A stretch of 64,000 nucleotides of DNA, from the NCBI RefSeq assembly GCF_006170445.1, contig NZ_VCNA01000001.1:62001-126000 (forward strand), written 5' to 3'. Each line of letters starts with the position of its first letter. Position 1 is the stretch's first letter. The notes beneath the pieces were generated by a model. The model saw nothing but the letters and a program-made list of their open reading frames with translations. It made no database searches and was not told the DNA's origin. The DNA comes from Brevibacillus dissolubilis. GTDB taxonomy: Bacteria; Bacillota; Bacilli; Brevibacillales; Brevibacillaceae. Made by a program: the position numbers and the translations under genes. Positions 11,001 to 16,772 of the stretch are shown in pieces.

Positions 11001-11284
11001 TGGCCAATACGGCTGTCATGCCGATTGTCTTTACCAGCCTGCTGTTTAACGAATTAAGTCAGACCACCGACAACGAAGAGGAATTCGGTGAAGGCGTGGG
11101 GATTAACCTTACGTCACAAACCTATCTGGATTGTCAGGTACTGGACAAAAACGGACAGTTGGTCATCTGGTGGGACTATGTGGAAGAACTCTTTGATGAG
11201 AACGTCATCCACACCATGTTTGACCAGTTTACCGGGATCATTGAGCAAATTATGCAGAGCATCACATCTGAATCGACTGTCTAA
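5042..11284 (+). CDS. NRPS: truncated C - A(Gly-like) with embedded monooxygenase - T - E - Cy
   Basis: 2080 residues. Residues 1-240 are only the C-terminal half of a condensation domain (starts at KERDYWSQKL; no HHxxxDG). The A domain follows: A3 YTSGSTGKPKGV near 407, A4 FDISVLEIL, A5 NMYGPTETTVW near 901. Aligned specificity positions D-I-L-Q-L-G-M-V-W resemble the glycine code. About 345 residues (493-837) inserted after A4 are a luciferase-like monooxygenase. T Ser is 1153 (GGDSI). The E domain (about 1203-1640) has HHLVIDGISW at 1333, DVEGHGRE, TVGWFTSLFP, GFGYGLLRYL and FNYLGQ. The C-terminal Cy domain (about 1647-2073) has DxxxxD at 1782-1787 and PIVFTS. Related Gly-A/monooxygenase modules in myxothiazol and melithiazol synthetases oxygenate glycine alpha carbons. 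An E domain after a Gly-like A domain is odd. The Cy probably works with the Cys/oxidase protein encoded upstream, so gene order would not match chemistry. Confidence 0.95.
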   Translation: MIDKHTQSIIMTSKTFAKERDYWSQKLSGDFLPSQFPVEHRTQSTAEESLIIRSVKSLSSTASTKLSELGNHNGMAIYMMAVTAVQYVLRRYTGQTDITVGMPRLGVNDSNDNGYLYLRTEMASCTTFRELLMATRETVAEAIEHENFPVSVLFEEEMPMYTLVMLDSIHDRSIAGKGEADLCFLFSHTEGGLSVELIGKPALYSESSLERIAEHVIHYLEAVAANPATTLADADILSADEKDVLLNRFNDTAMEFPRELTIQQAFEQVVVQQPNAVAIEFDGESWTFAEVNHKANQLAHAIRAQYEIGANDLIGIKLDRSEQMIISMLAVLKAGAAYVPLDPAYPRERISYIAQDSGLKALITEDSFAGQFGHEIVIDRDAASISTQPTHNPELINQAGDLCYVIYTSGSTGKPKGVMVTHHNVINFLYSMDQKLSPESDDVMLSVTTISFDISVLEILWTLTRGIQVVLRPSGELTNFDRILHRKSKQVNMEFSIFFFSSYDNNDPAHKYKLMLDSAKYGDQHGFRAVWTPERHFHEFGGLFPNPSVTSAALAMVTEQMQIRSGSVVSPLHDAIRITEDWSVVDNLSGGRVGISFAAGWHPDDFVFGQSDFADRYHTMFTQIEEVRTLWQGGSVKRMNGLGKTIDVQTYPRPLQENVPIWVTTGGNKESFIRAGKIGANVLTHFLGQDFDTLEENIAAYRHALADAGYDPTQGKISLMLHTYMHDDLEHVKQVIKKPFTDYLRTSVDLLKRLADNANIDENTVNDESVMEQLLEVAFDKYWKLSLMGTPETCAAMTENLAKIGVDEIACLIDFGIDYQEVMNSLRRIGEWKQGYEAQDTSFTSSPVTMMQTTPSLLKLLASDDKSERFLASLRTLLVGGEAFPPGLAEEIRGKSSTKILNMYGPTETTVWSSVRELPREEKQIMLGGPIGNTQIYILNDLHELMPIGISGEICIGGEGVTRGYLNRPELTQERFIVNPFSDKPDEYLYKTGDMGRLNADGTIEFLGRKDYQVKVRGHRIELGEIEEAMLILPSIREAVVIDKQDQTGSTQLIAYYVSDREWKIGDLRDAIGENVPDYMIPAFFVRIPKLPLTPNGKIDRKALPTLTAGSDNSHYVAPRNSTEQLLVQVWQKVLGVSQVGITENFFHLGGDSIKAIQVSSLMQKYGKKIDIKDLFQNPTVERLSEHVKSLSFNADAQRLVEGELSLTPIQHWFWQHGLADPHHYNHSVMLWNKDGWDEAILRRLFGKLTEHHDALRLRFDRTDGLPRVYNHGLEGQHVIFDVLDLRGMDDYASRIGSEANRLQAGLDLQDGPLVRVGLFQTDEGDHLLLVIHHLVIDGISWRILFDDLSSGYEQAKSGIEISFQAKTDSFLNWSEQLHAYANSDEVFQEIDYWKQITGADVSPLPKDYNEPGNYVETMQRVSFELNPTETARLLKDVNAAYGTEINDILLSGLSLALYNWSGHSQRTFMIDVEGHGREHIPGSSLDISHTVGWFTSLFPTLLQVKQNDVGQHILAIKESLHQIPNKGFGYGLLRYLCTRETDLAQQLDVRSEIIFNYLGQFDQDVETDLFTPSPYSTGNNISPRNKRPYTFEINGKIHDQKLQIELDYNTNHYNELTVIRFLESYKMSLQEIIAHCIEKKATNAETQQYEPFPMTDVQLAYYFGRNDEFGLGGISPHNYSEGVMQLDLARFNESLNKVIKRHPMLRAVFIAGQQQILPEVPDYVIEVTDISGMSESAREAWILTQRKEISHRVYAPDTWPLFEVKAASLGDGQYHLFICYDLLVTDAISNHLINRNLMAYYQNPELVLPELEYTFRDYILEYERLKQSEIYQNAKMYWQNKLESFPSAPELPYRQKPTEIKEAHFTRQSRVFSRDEWDRFIKVAQDQNVTPSTLLCTVYAQVLGYWSNQPHMAINLPIINRYPFHEQVDEIVGEFTSLLLLEIDLQSADAFFDKARQIQGNLLEALENRHYDGVEFIRDIVRHRKLANTAVMPIVFTSLLFNELSQTTDNEEEFGEGVGINLTSQTYLDCQVLDKNGQLVIWWDYVEELFDENVIHTMFDQFTGIIEQIMQSITSESTV
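6518..7552 (+). other. Luciferase-like flavin monooxygenase domain inserted in the A domain
   Basis: This insert starts at NMEFSIFFFSSYDNND and ends near RRIGEWKQGYEA. In between are hallmark stretches of NRPS-embedded bacterial-luciferase-family monooxygenases: GFRAVWTPERHFHEFGGLFP, GGRVGISFAAGWHPDDF, PIWVTTGGN and IACLIDFGID. It lies after A4 and before A5, a different protein family from the oxidase in the 1537-4428 protein but inserted in the same inter-motif interval. It probably hydroxylates the T-bound glycine at the alpha carbon (by analogy with MtaG/MelG-type modules). Confidence 0.85.
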
Positions 11285-11291
11285 TTCATGT

Positions 11292-11352
11292 GCGAAAGTA
11301 GCTTACATAGCCAGATCTGCACGGTGTTGTAAGCTGCTTTCGCTTATTTTTT
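11292..11352 (+). terminator. Rho-independent terminator after the NRPS block
   Basis: A 16-bp stem pairs 11292-11307 with 11328-11343 (one G-T wobble), starting GCGAAAG and closing CTTTCGC, followed by a T-rich tail. It separates the NRPS genes from the two small genes downstream. Confidence 0.88.
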
Positions 11353-11394
11353 CATAATTATGTGGAAAATAAATGAAAGAATAGGAGGATAACT

Positions 11395-11952
11395 ATGAAC
11401 GATTATCATTTTGATATTCAACTATTTCTAAACAATAAAGGGATTGTTGATGCGGCTGCGAGGGAAGAGGGCGGATTCAGTCTGGGCTTTACGTCCTATC
11501 CAAGTGAGTTATTGCCGCCAGAAGGATCGATTTTTACATGGAATGATGTATCCTTTCGTTTTCCAGTAAGATCTGCGGATGGTTTTGATAATTTCGTCTT
11601 AGAGGAACAACGGATGTCGGTCGTACCACGCAACTACACCAGCATAGCGATTCTGGGTGCTTCAACGAACGGCAACTTTTACGAGGAGCTGTCTCTGCTG
11701 TATCAAAGAGAGGAAACCTACCGCTTCAAACTAAAGCTGTCTAACTTTATTGAGCAGGAGAGCTGGTTTGGAGAAGCAGTTGCACTTGAATGTGCCTATG
11801 GACGATGCAGAACCAGTGATATTGACTACTATAAACCCAAAATCTACTGTGTAACGGAAACTCTTCCTGATCATCTTTTATTTGATGAGATCGTTATGGG
11901 GGATAATCCTTTCATGCATATTTTTGCGATTACAATAAGAGGGGTGAACTAA
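11395..11952 (+). CDS. Hypothetical protein, possible beta-sandwich domain
   Basis: 185 residues with no signal peptide or membrane segment. The ribosome binding site AGGAGG at 11383-11388 is 6 nt before the ATG. I do not recognise the family with certainty. The order of short motifs (FNN-like NNKGI near the start, GFSLGFTSYPSELLPPEG, then SIAILGASTNGNFYEELSLLYQ, ending MHIFAITI) resembles the small beta-sandwich domains seen beside some bacterial glycosidases. That is a pattern impression, not a proven homology. It follows the NRPS terminator and abuts the next gene, so these two form a short operon. Base composition is visibly more AT-rich than the synthetase genes. Its role in the pathway is unknown. 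Confidence 0.85.
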   Translation: MNDYHFDIQLFLNNKGIVDAAAREEGGFSLGFTSYPSELLPPEGSIFTWNDVSFRFPVRSADGFDNFVLEEQRMSVVPRNYTSIAILGASTNGNFYEELSLLYQREETYRFKLKLSNFIEQESWFGEAVALECAYGRCRTSDIDYYKPKIYCVTETLPDHLLFDEIVMGDNPFMHIFAITIRGVN

Positions 11953-12936
11953 ATGATCCAATTTTTTTCCCACCCCTTTCAGGATTGTATAACGATCTCG
12001 GTCAGTGGAGTGTTGCGGCCCTATGTCCAAACGGAGCAATTATGGTATCAAAACAAATTATTCGCTGTAAAAGCGAATGACGAAATCAGATTTGCAGCAT
12101 CAATCGAATCGTTCCATACAGAGATATCCCGATATTCTAAAATCGAGGTGGATCATGTTAAAGCGAACACGATTGATGAATTTATAGATTGCGTCGATCT
12201 ACATCTTGGGATGGGGAAATACCTCTTAGTCTCGATTGATAATTACTATTCACCGTACAGCCAAGATTATCGTACCATGCACGGGCTGCACTGGGTTATC
12301 TTATGGAAAAAAGAGGGACGTACATACAGCATTGCCGATTATTTTTATCATCATCATATCGATTTTGATGTAGAGACCCTTAAAGAATCGATGGAGGGGG
12401 CCCGTAATCTCAATCAAGCCGATTATATTGGATGCTTCGTCATGAACCAAAAGTCAGAGTGGAATCCCATCAATCTTTGCAATTATAAAGATGCCATCGA
12501 AGATAATTTAACCTATATGATCGGAAAATCCGAAGTAGGAAGTACTATTCCAGACACAAACTTGGTGGTCATCGAGCAAGGATTGGATGTTTTTCGTGTA
12601 ATGTATCAGAAGATTGCGAGTATTGAAGATGATCTGTCCAGCTATGATGAAAATTCCGGATCTTTCAAACTTGATTTCGAACGTTTAAGTAATCATCGAT
12701 ATCTTTTTAGTGAATTTTTAGGCTCTTTGGATGTGTCCTATCCGTCTAAACATGAAACGATCGAACTGCTTACTGATATTTCGCATGATTACAGAGTCTG
12801 TCGTAACCTCGCTATTAAATCAGCGTTTGATGGGAGCAAATCCATTAAGAAAATGGCAGATCGACTTGAGAAAATTGAGAGGAATGAACAAACCTTATTA
12901 AAACAGTACGAGAATATATTGAGAGAACTGAGTTGA
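11953..12936 (+). CDS. Hypothetical protein, weakly BtrH N-terminal-domain-like
   Basis: 327 residues; the ATG follows the stop codon of the preceding gene directly, so translation is probably coupled. The N-terminal half has a Cys in FQDCITISVSG, a KYLLVSIDNYYSPYS strand, HGLHWVIL and then SIADYFYHHH. This Cys...D-Y...His...Asp order recalls the papain-like BtrH N-terminal fold (in butirosin synthesis BtrH transfers an acyl chain from a carrier protein). The C-terminal third is helical and charged (KKMADRLEKIERNEQTLLKQYENIL), possibly a coiled coil. If the assignment holds, an acyltransfer or amide-forming job on a carrier-bound chain would fit the cluster, but the similarity is faint and I regard the function as open. 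The gene is more AT-rich than the synthetases and is followed by a strong terminator. Confidence 0.85.
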   Translation: MIQFFSHPFQDCITISVSGVLRPYVQTEQLWYQNKLFAVKANDEIRFAASIESFHTEISRYSKIEVDHVKANTIDEFIDCVDLHLGMGKYLLVSIDNYYSPYSQDYRTMHGLHWVILWKKEGRTYSIADYFYHHHIDFDVETLKESMEGARNLNQADYIGCFVMNQKSEWNPINLCNYKDAIEDNLTYMIGKSEVGSTIPDTNLVVIEQGLDVFRVMYQKIASIEDDLSSYDENSGSFKLDFERLSNHRYLFSEFLGSLDVSYPSKHETIELLTDISHDYRVCRNLAIKSAFDGSKSIKKMADRLEKIERNEQTLLKQYENILRELS

Positions 12937-13013
12937 GGACGTTCGAAGAGTAGTCGTCTTCAGTAGTTAAAAGTGTTCGACAGCCGCAAGCCAATCATTA
13001 AACCATGATGGAC

Positions 13014-13067
13014 GGGGCCAACCTGTAACTTCCGATTCACGCGGAATGATCAGGTTGGCCCCTTTTT
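13014..13067 (+). terminator. Rho-independent terminator after the two small genes
   Basis: A perfect 12-bp stem pairs 13014-13025 (GGGGCCAACCTG) with 13051-13062, followed by TTTTT. The loop contains a second small hairpin (TTCCG at 13030-13034 with CGGAA at 13042-13046). Confidence 0.9.
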
Positions 13068-13100
13068 GTTATCAGCCAATCGCATCTTCAAGGCTCCTCA

Positions 13101-13141
13101 AAATAAAACGATCGATCCTCGTATGATTTGAGGATCGATCG
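13101..13141 (-). terminator. Rho-independent terminator for the minus-strand kinase-like gene
   Basis: A perfect 12-bp stem pairs 13109-13120 with 13130-13141 around a 9-nt loop. Read on the minus strand it is followed by TTTTATTTT. It lies about 60 nt past the stop of the minus-strand gene and faces the plus-strand terminator at 13014-13067, so the convergent transcription units are isolated from each other. Confidence 0.85.
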
Positions 13142-13199
13142 CTATCTGCAATGAAAGTAAGTTACATCTGGATCACAACGTGTCCAACATTCAACAAGC

Positions 13200-13940
13200 T
13201 TAAATCAGCTTAACCAAATACAACGTCACAAACCCTACCAGCAGCAGGAACGGTGTATCCCACGTATGCGGGGAGAACGCCTCTGTCAGTGTCATCAGGA
13301 TCGGCAACGTTAATAGCGCAACGGTGAGCTGCATACCGGTGAAGCTGCTGCTAAACCCGATGAGGATCAGCACGGAAGCGATAAAGACACACGCACTTCC
13401 TTCAATACTGCGCCAGTATTTTTTGGTAGAGAACAGAGCGCGAACCTGGTATTTATGCTTGCCCCATTTGACTCCGACCGGTTCAGCAAGCCCGTCGCCA
13501 AGACCATTGATCAGGATCGGGATAATAGCAAGGGCCATGTAGCCTAAGCTTTGGAAGAACAAGAAGAACGGAATCATAACCACGTACATCCCTAACAGCT
13601 GAGTTACCAGCCACAGCAAGGTATGTGGACGGTCTTCCGGTCGGTCAAAAGAAACAAACATTCGATTGATGATCCAACTTCTTTTACGGATTGGCTCGAT
13701 ATAGATGACCATCATCCCACAGTTGATCACGACAGCAGCCAAAAGAGCAGGCAGGGTGAAGTCAGTTCCTGCTGGCATTATCACTTCCATCAGAATCGGG
13801 CTTAACATCGATAAGAAGTGAACCATTTTCCTAGCATAGTTTACCTTTAAACCTTTTTTCACGACGAGGGTTCCAACTAAAAATTGAAATCCACATAAGA
13901 TTAAAAACAAAATCACATTTCTGATAATAAAATAGGTCAT
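13200..13940 (-). CDS. Membrane lipid kinase of the dolichol/phytol/diacylglycerol kinase family
   Basis: A 246-residue, strongly hydrophobic protein with about seven membrane segments. Motifs of the CTP-dependent polyprenol kinase family are present: NYARKMVHF after the first segment, NGLGDGLAEPVGVKWGKHKY as the cytoplasmic nucleotide-binding loop, and RSIEGSACVF afterwards. Members phosphorylate dolichol, phytol or diacylglycerol; which alcohol is used here cannot be told from sequence. On the minus strand GAGGAG (complement of 13950-13955) precedes the ATG by 9 nt. It is the only gene on this strand, is divergent from the AT-ER gene and has its own terminator, so it may be a bystander or a membrane-lipid accessory gene. 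Confidence 0.88.
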   Translation of the reverse strand: MTYFIIRNVILFLILCGFQFLVGTLVVKKGLKVNYARKMVHFLSMLSPILMEVIMPAGTDFTLPALLAAVVINCGMMVIYIEPIRKRSWIINRMFVSFDRPEDRPHTLLWLVTQLLGMYVVMIPFFLFFQSLGYMALAIIPILINGLGDGLAEPVGVKWGKHKYQVRALFSTKKYWRSIEGSACVFIASVLILIGFSSSFTGMQLTVALLTLPILMTLTEAFSPHTWDTPFLLLVGFVTLYLVKLI

Positions 13941-14305
13941 TCCATCAATCTCCTCTTGCTATGTTGATTTGTACAGATGAGAGAGGGGATTTCCCCTTGC
14001 CCGGTTTGTTCCATGCATATGTATGAGAGCCAAGTCAGGTATCTTCGATGGTTTCACCTCACTTTGATCTTCGGCGTGACAACTTTTTTTACAAAAAAAA
14101 ACAAGTTTAAATCGTGTAATATTGGTAATTTTATATGAAATAATACAAAAAGTACATTGACTTAAAAATAATCTAAATGTTTAATTAATACATATACACG
14201 AATATATTATAGTATATTTCTTTATTGTGAAATAAATCAATGTATTTCCTATGTTAATAAAAAAACCTTACCGATAAAAGATAATGGCACGAAGGAGAAA
14301 AAAGG
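13941..14305. promoter_or_regulatory. Divergent intergenic control region, AT-rich on the PKS side
   Basis: This 365-bp gap holds no convincing gene. The left part, next to the kinase-like gene, has mixed composition and includes the short palindrome AGGGGA-TT-TCCCCT at 13984-13997, a possible operator. From about 14081 to 14290 the sequence is extremely AT-rich, with an imperfect inverted repeat of T and A runs at 14081-14108. It must contain promoters for both divergent genes. Confidence 0.6.
14157..14185 (+). promoter_or_regulatory. Candidate sigma-A promoter for the AT-ER gene
   Basis: TTGACT at 14157-14162 and TTTAAT at 14180-14185 are separated by exactly 17 nt. They lie about 120 nt upstream of the AT-ER start, inside the AT-rich tract. 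In such AT-rich DNA chance matches to the -10 box are common. Confidence 0.4.
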
Positions 14306-16624
14306 ATGCTGGCATATGTATTTCCGGGTCAAGGCTCCCAAAAGAAAGGGATGGGCAGCGGATTATTTGACGAATTTCCTGAGATAACCGCTCAGGCTGA
14401 TACGATATTGGGATATTCCATCAAGGAACTGTGCTTGGAGGATTCTGATGAGCGGTTGGGACAGACCCAATACACTCAACCTGCCTTATATGTGGTCAAT
14501 GCACTGACTTATATGAAAAAGGTGAAAGATACCGGGAAAGTGCCAGACGTGGTTGCGGGGCATAGCCTTGGGGAGTATAACGCGTTGTTTGCTGCGGGGG
14601 CATTTGATTTTGCCACAGGGCTTCAATTGGTGAAAAAAAGAGGGGAATTGATGAGTCGTGCTTTCGGAGGAGGGATGGCTGCGGTCATCAATCTGAATGA
14701 GGAAGCGATTCGTCGTGTTTTACAGGAGAATCAGTTGGAGAGCATCGACATCGCGAACTACAATTCTCCCAAACAGATCGTGATCGCCGGCCCGCGTGAA
14801 GACATCGAACGGGCGAAGACCGCATTTGAAGTAGCAGGGGCCATGTATATTTTGCTGAAGGTGAGTGGGGCTTTTCATTCACGCTACATGATGGAGGCAC
14901 AGGAGCAGTTCAGAGAGTTTCTGCAAACCTATCCTTTGTCAGAATTGAAGATTCCCGTGATTGCCAATATCAGTGCAAGACCGTACCGACAGTCCGAATT
15001 GATGCAGAACCTGACGGAACAGATCACGAACTCTGTCAAATGGTGTGAGACCATCCAAGTGATGATGGGGCTTAGGGACATCGAGATCCAAGAGGTTGGG
15101 CCGGGGAATACACTCAGTGGATTGGAGAAGCGGATTCGCAAAGAGGCAGAGCCAATCGTCATCTCACTCGATGAATACAAGGAGAGAGCAGCTGACGTAG
15201 TGGCTCAAGAGCATACGGAAGCCTATCAACAGGTGGCTGCGGGCATCCATACAGAAACGATACCCGTGTTATTCACTGCTCAAACGCTAGGATCGGCAGA
15301 ATTTAAAAAAGATTATAATCTGAAGCTCGCTTACGTGTCTGGTGCGATGTATAAAGGCATCGGCTCCAAAGAATTGGTTGTCCGAATGGGAAAAGCAGGG
15401 ATGATGGGGTTTCTGGGCACAGGCGGTTTGCGTCGGGAGCAGATCGTAGAAGCGATTGAATACATACAGAAGGAACTACGGGACGGACAATCCTACGGGA
15501 TGAATCTCTTACATACCCCGACTCATCCAGAGCGGGAAGAGCAAAATGTGGACTTGTACATCCAATACGGTGTAGTGCATGTAGAAGCGGCCGCATTTAT
15601 GTCGATTACACCGGCCTTGATCAAATACCGGGCACATGGACTACAGCGAAACCCAGATGGCTCTGTTGCGGTGAAAAATCGGATTATCGCCAAGCTGTCA
15701 AGACCCGAGGTGGCGGCAGTCTTTTTGAGTCCGGCTCCTGAGCAGCTGGTAGAGAAGATGGTCAAGAACGAGAAGCTCACGCGGGAGCAGGCCGAGCTGC
15801 TCAAAGAAATCCCGATGGCCGACGATCTGTGTCTGGAGGCGGACTCCGGCGGGCATACCGATGCGGGTGTCTCCTTCGTCATGATGCCAGCCATGGTGAC
15901 GTTGCGTGACAGCATGATGAAGAAGTACGGGTACCACAAGCCAATCAGATTGGGACTGGCAGGCGGGATCGGCACTCCAGATGCGGCTGCGGCTGCTTTT
16001 ATCATGGGAGCGGATTTCATTGTGACAGGGTCGATCAACCAATGCACCGTAGAAGCTGGAACCAGCGACGCCGTCAAGGATTTGCTTCAGCAGATCAACA
16101 TTCAAGATACCGAATACGCTCCGGCGGGGGATATGTTCGAAATCGGCGCTAGAGTACAGGTGTTGAAAAAAGGCGTGTTTTTCCCGGCAAGAGCCAATAA
16201 GCTGTACGAGCTGTACCGTCAATACAACTCGCTTGACGAGATTGATGAGAAGACGAAAAAACAGCTGGAAGAAAAATATTTTAAGCGTAGCATTACGGAA
16301 GTCTATGAGGAAGTAAGAAGATATCAACCGCCAGAAGAGATTCAAAAGGCGGAACAAAATCCCAAGCATAAAATGGCACTCGTATTTAGATGGTATTTTG
16401 CTTACTCGACTCGTCTTGCGCTGGATGGTACTCCTGGTCAACAGGTGAATTATCAGATTCACTGTGGCCCTGCTCTGGGTGCTTTTAACCAATGGGTGAA
16501 AGGGACATCTTTAGAAGATTGGCGGAACCGGCATGTTGATGAGATCGGCATCAAGCTGATGACCGAAACGGCTGAATTGCTTACCAAACGGGTGACCTCT
16601 CTTCTAGCGCCTAACCAATCGTAA
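14306..16624 (+). CDS. Trans-acting malonyl acyltransferase - enoylreductase fusion (AT-ER)
   Basis: 772 residues. The N-terminal AT (about 1-285) starts YVFPGQGSQKKGMG and has the nucleophile Ser87 in GHSLGEY and His191 in GAFHSRYM. The GAFHS signature is the malonyl-type motif. The C-terminal part (about 320-772) is a PfaD-type, FMN-dependent enoylreductase, with KAGMMGFLGTGGL, LAGGIGTPDAAAAAF and GADFIVTGSINQCTVEAGTSD. In trans-AT systems the AT loads malonyl units on all ACPs and the trans-ER reduces double bonds at chosen modules. All modules in this window lack an intact AT, so this protein is the only visible supplier of extender units. AAGGAG at 14292-14297 lies 8 nt before the ATG. 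A terminator follows, so expression may be partly uncoupled from the giant PKS genes. Confidence 0.97.
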   Translation: MLAYVFPGQGSQKKGMGSGLFDEFPEITAQADTILGYSIKELCLEDSDERLGQTQYTQPALYVVNALTYMKKVKDTGKVPDVVAGHSLGEYNALFAAGAFDFATGLQLVKKRGELMSRAFGGGMAAVINLNEEAIRRVLQENQLESIDIANYNSPKQIVIAGPREDIERAKTAFEVAGAMYILLKVSGAFHSRYMMEAQEQFREFLQTYPLSELKIPVIANISARPYRQSELMQNLTEQITNSVKWCETIQVMMGLRDIEIQEVGPGNTLSGLEKRIRKEAEPIVISLDEYKERAADVVAQEHTEAYQQVAAGIHTETIPVLFTAQTLGSAEFKKDYNLKLAYVSGAMYKGIGSKELVVRMGKAGMMGFLGTGGLRREQIVEAIEYIQKELRDGQSYGMNLLHTPTHPEREEQNVDLYIQYGVVHVEAAAFMSITPALIKYRAHGLQRNPDGSVAVKNRIIAKLSRPEVAAVFLSPAPEQLVEKMVKNEKLTREQAELLKEIPMADDLCLEADSGGHTDAGVSFVMMPAMVTLRDSMMKKYGYHKPIRLGLAGGIGTPDAAAAAFIMGADFIVTGSINQCTVEAGTSDAVKDLLQQINIQDTEYAPAGDMFEIGARVQVLKKGVFFPARANKLYELYRQYNSLDEIDEKTKKQLEEKYFKRSITEVYEEVRRYQPPEEIQKAEQNPKHKMALVFRWYFAYSTRLALDGTPGQQVNYQIHCGPALGAFNQWVKGTSLEDWRNRHVDEIGIKLMTETAELLTKRVTSLLAPNQS

Positions 16625-16636
16625 GCGATAAGACCA

Positions 16637-16699
16637 ACGAGTGTGGAAGAGCTGCTGCCATTTTGATGGGGATGCTGTTTTTTCGCACTCGTTTTTTTT
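16637..16699 (+). terminator. Rho-independent terminator/attenuator between AT-ER and the PKS genes
   Basis: ACGAGTGTG at 16637-16645 pairs with CGCACTCGT at 16684-16692 (one G-T wobble), enclosing a long loop, and is followed by a run of eight T. Only about 75 nt separate it from the next start codon and I see no clear promoter there, so it may act as a leaky terminator that sets the ratio of AT-ER to PKS. Confidence 0.75.
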
Positions 16700-16772
16700 G
16701 AGCCGCCGAAAATGAGTCCGGGTGAAGTCCGGCTCACGGGGGCTAACTCTCTTTACAGTGAGGTGTGATGAG

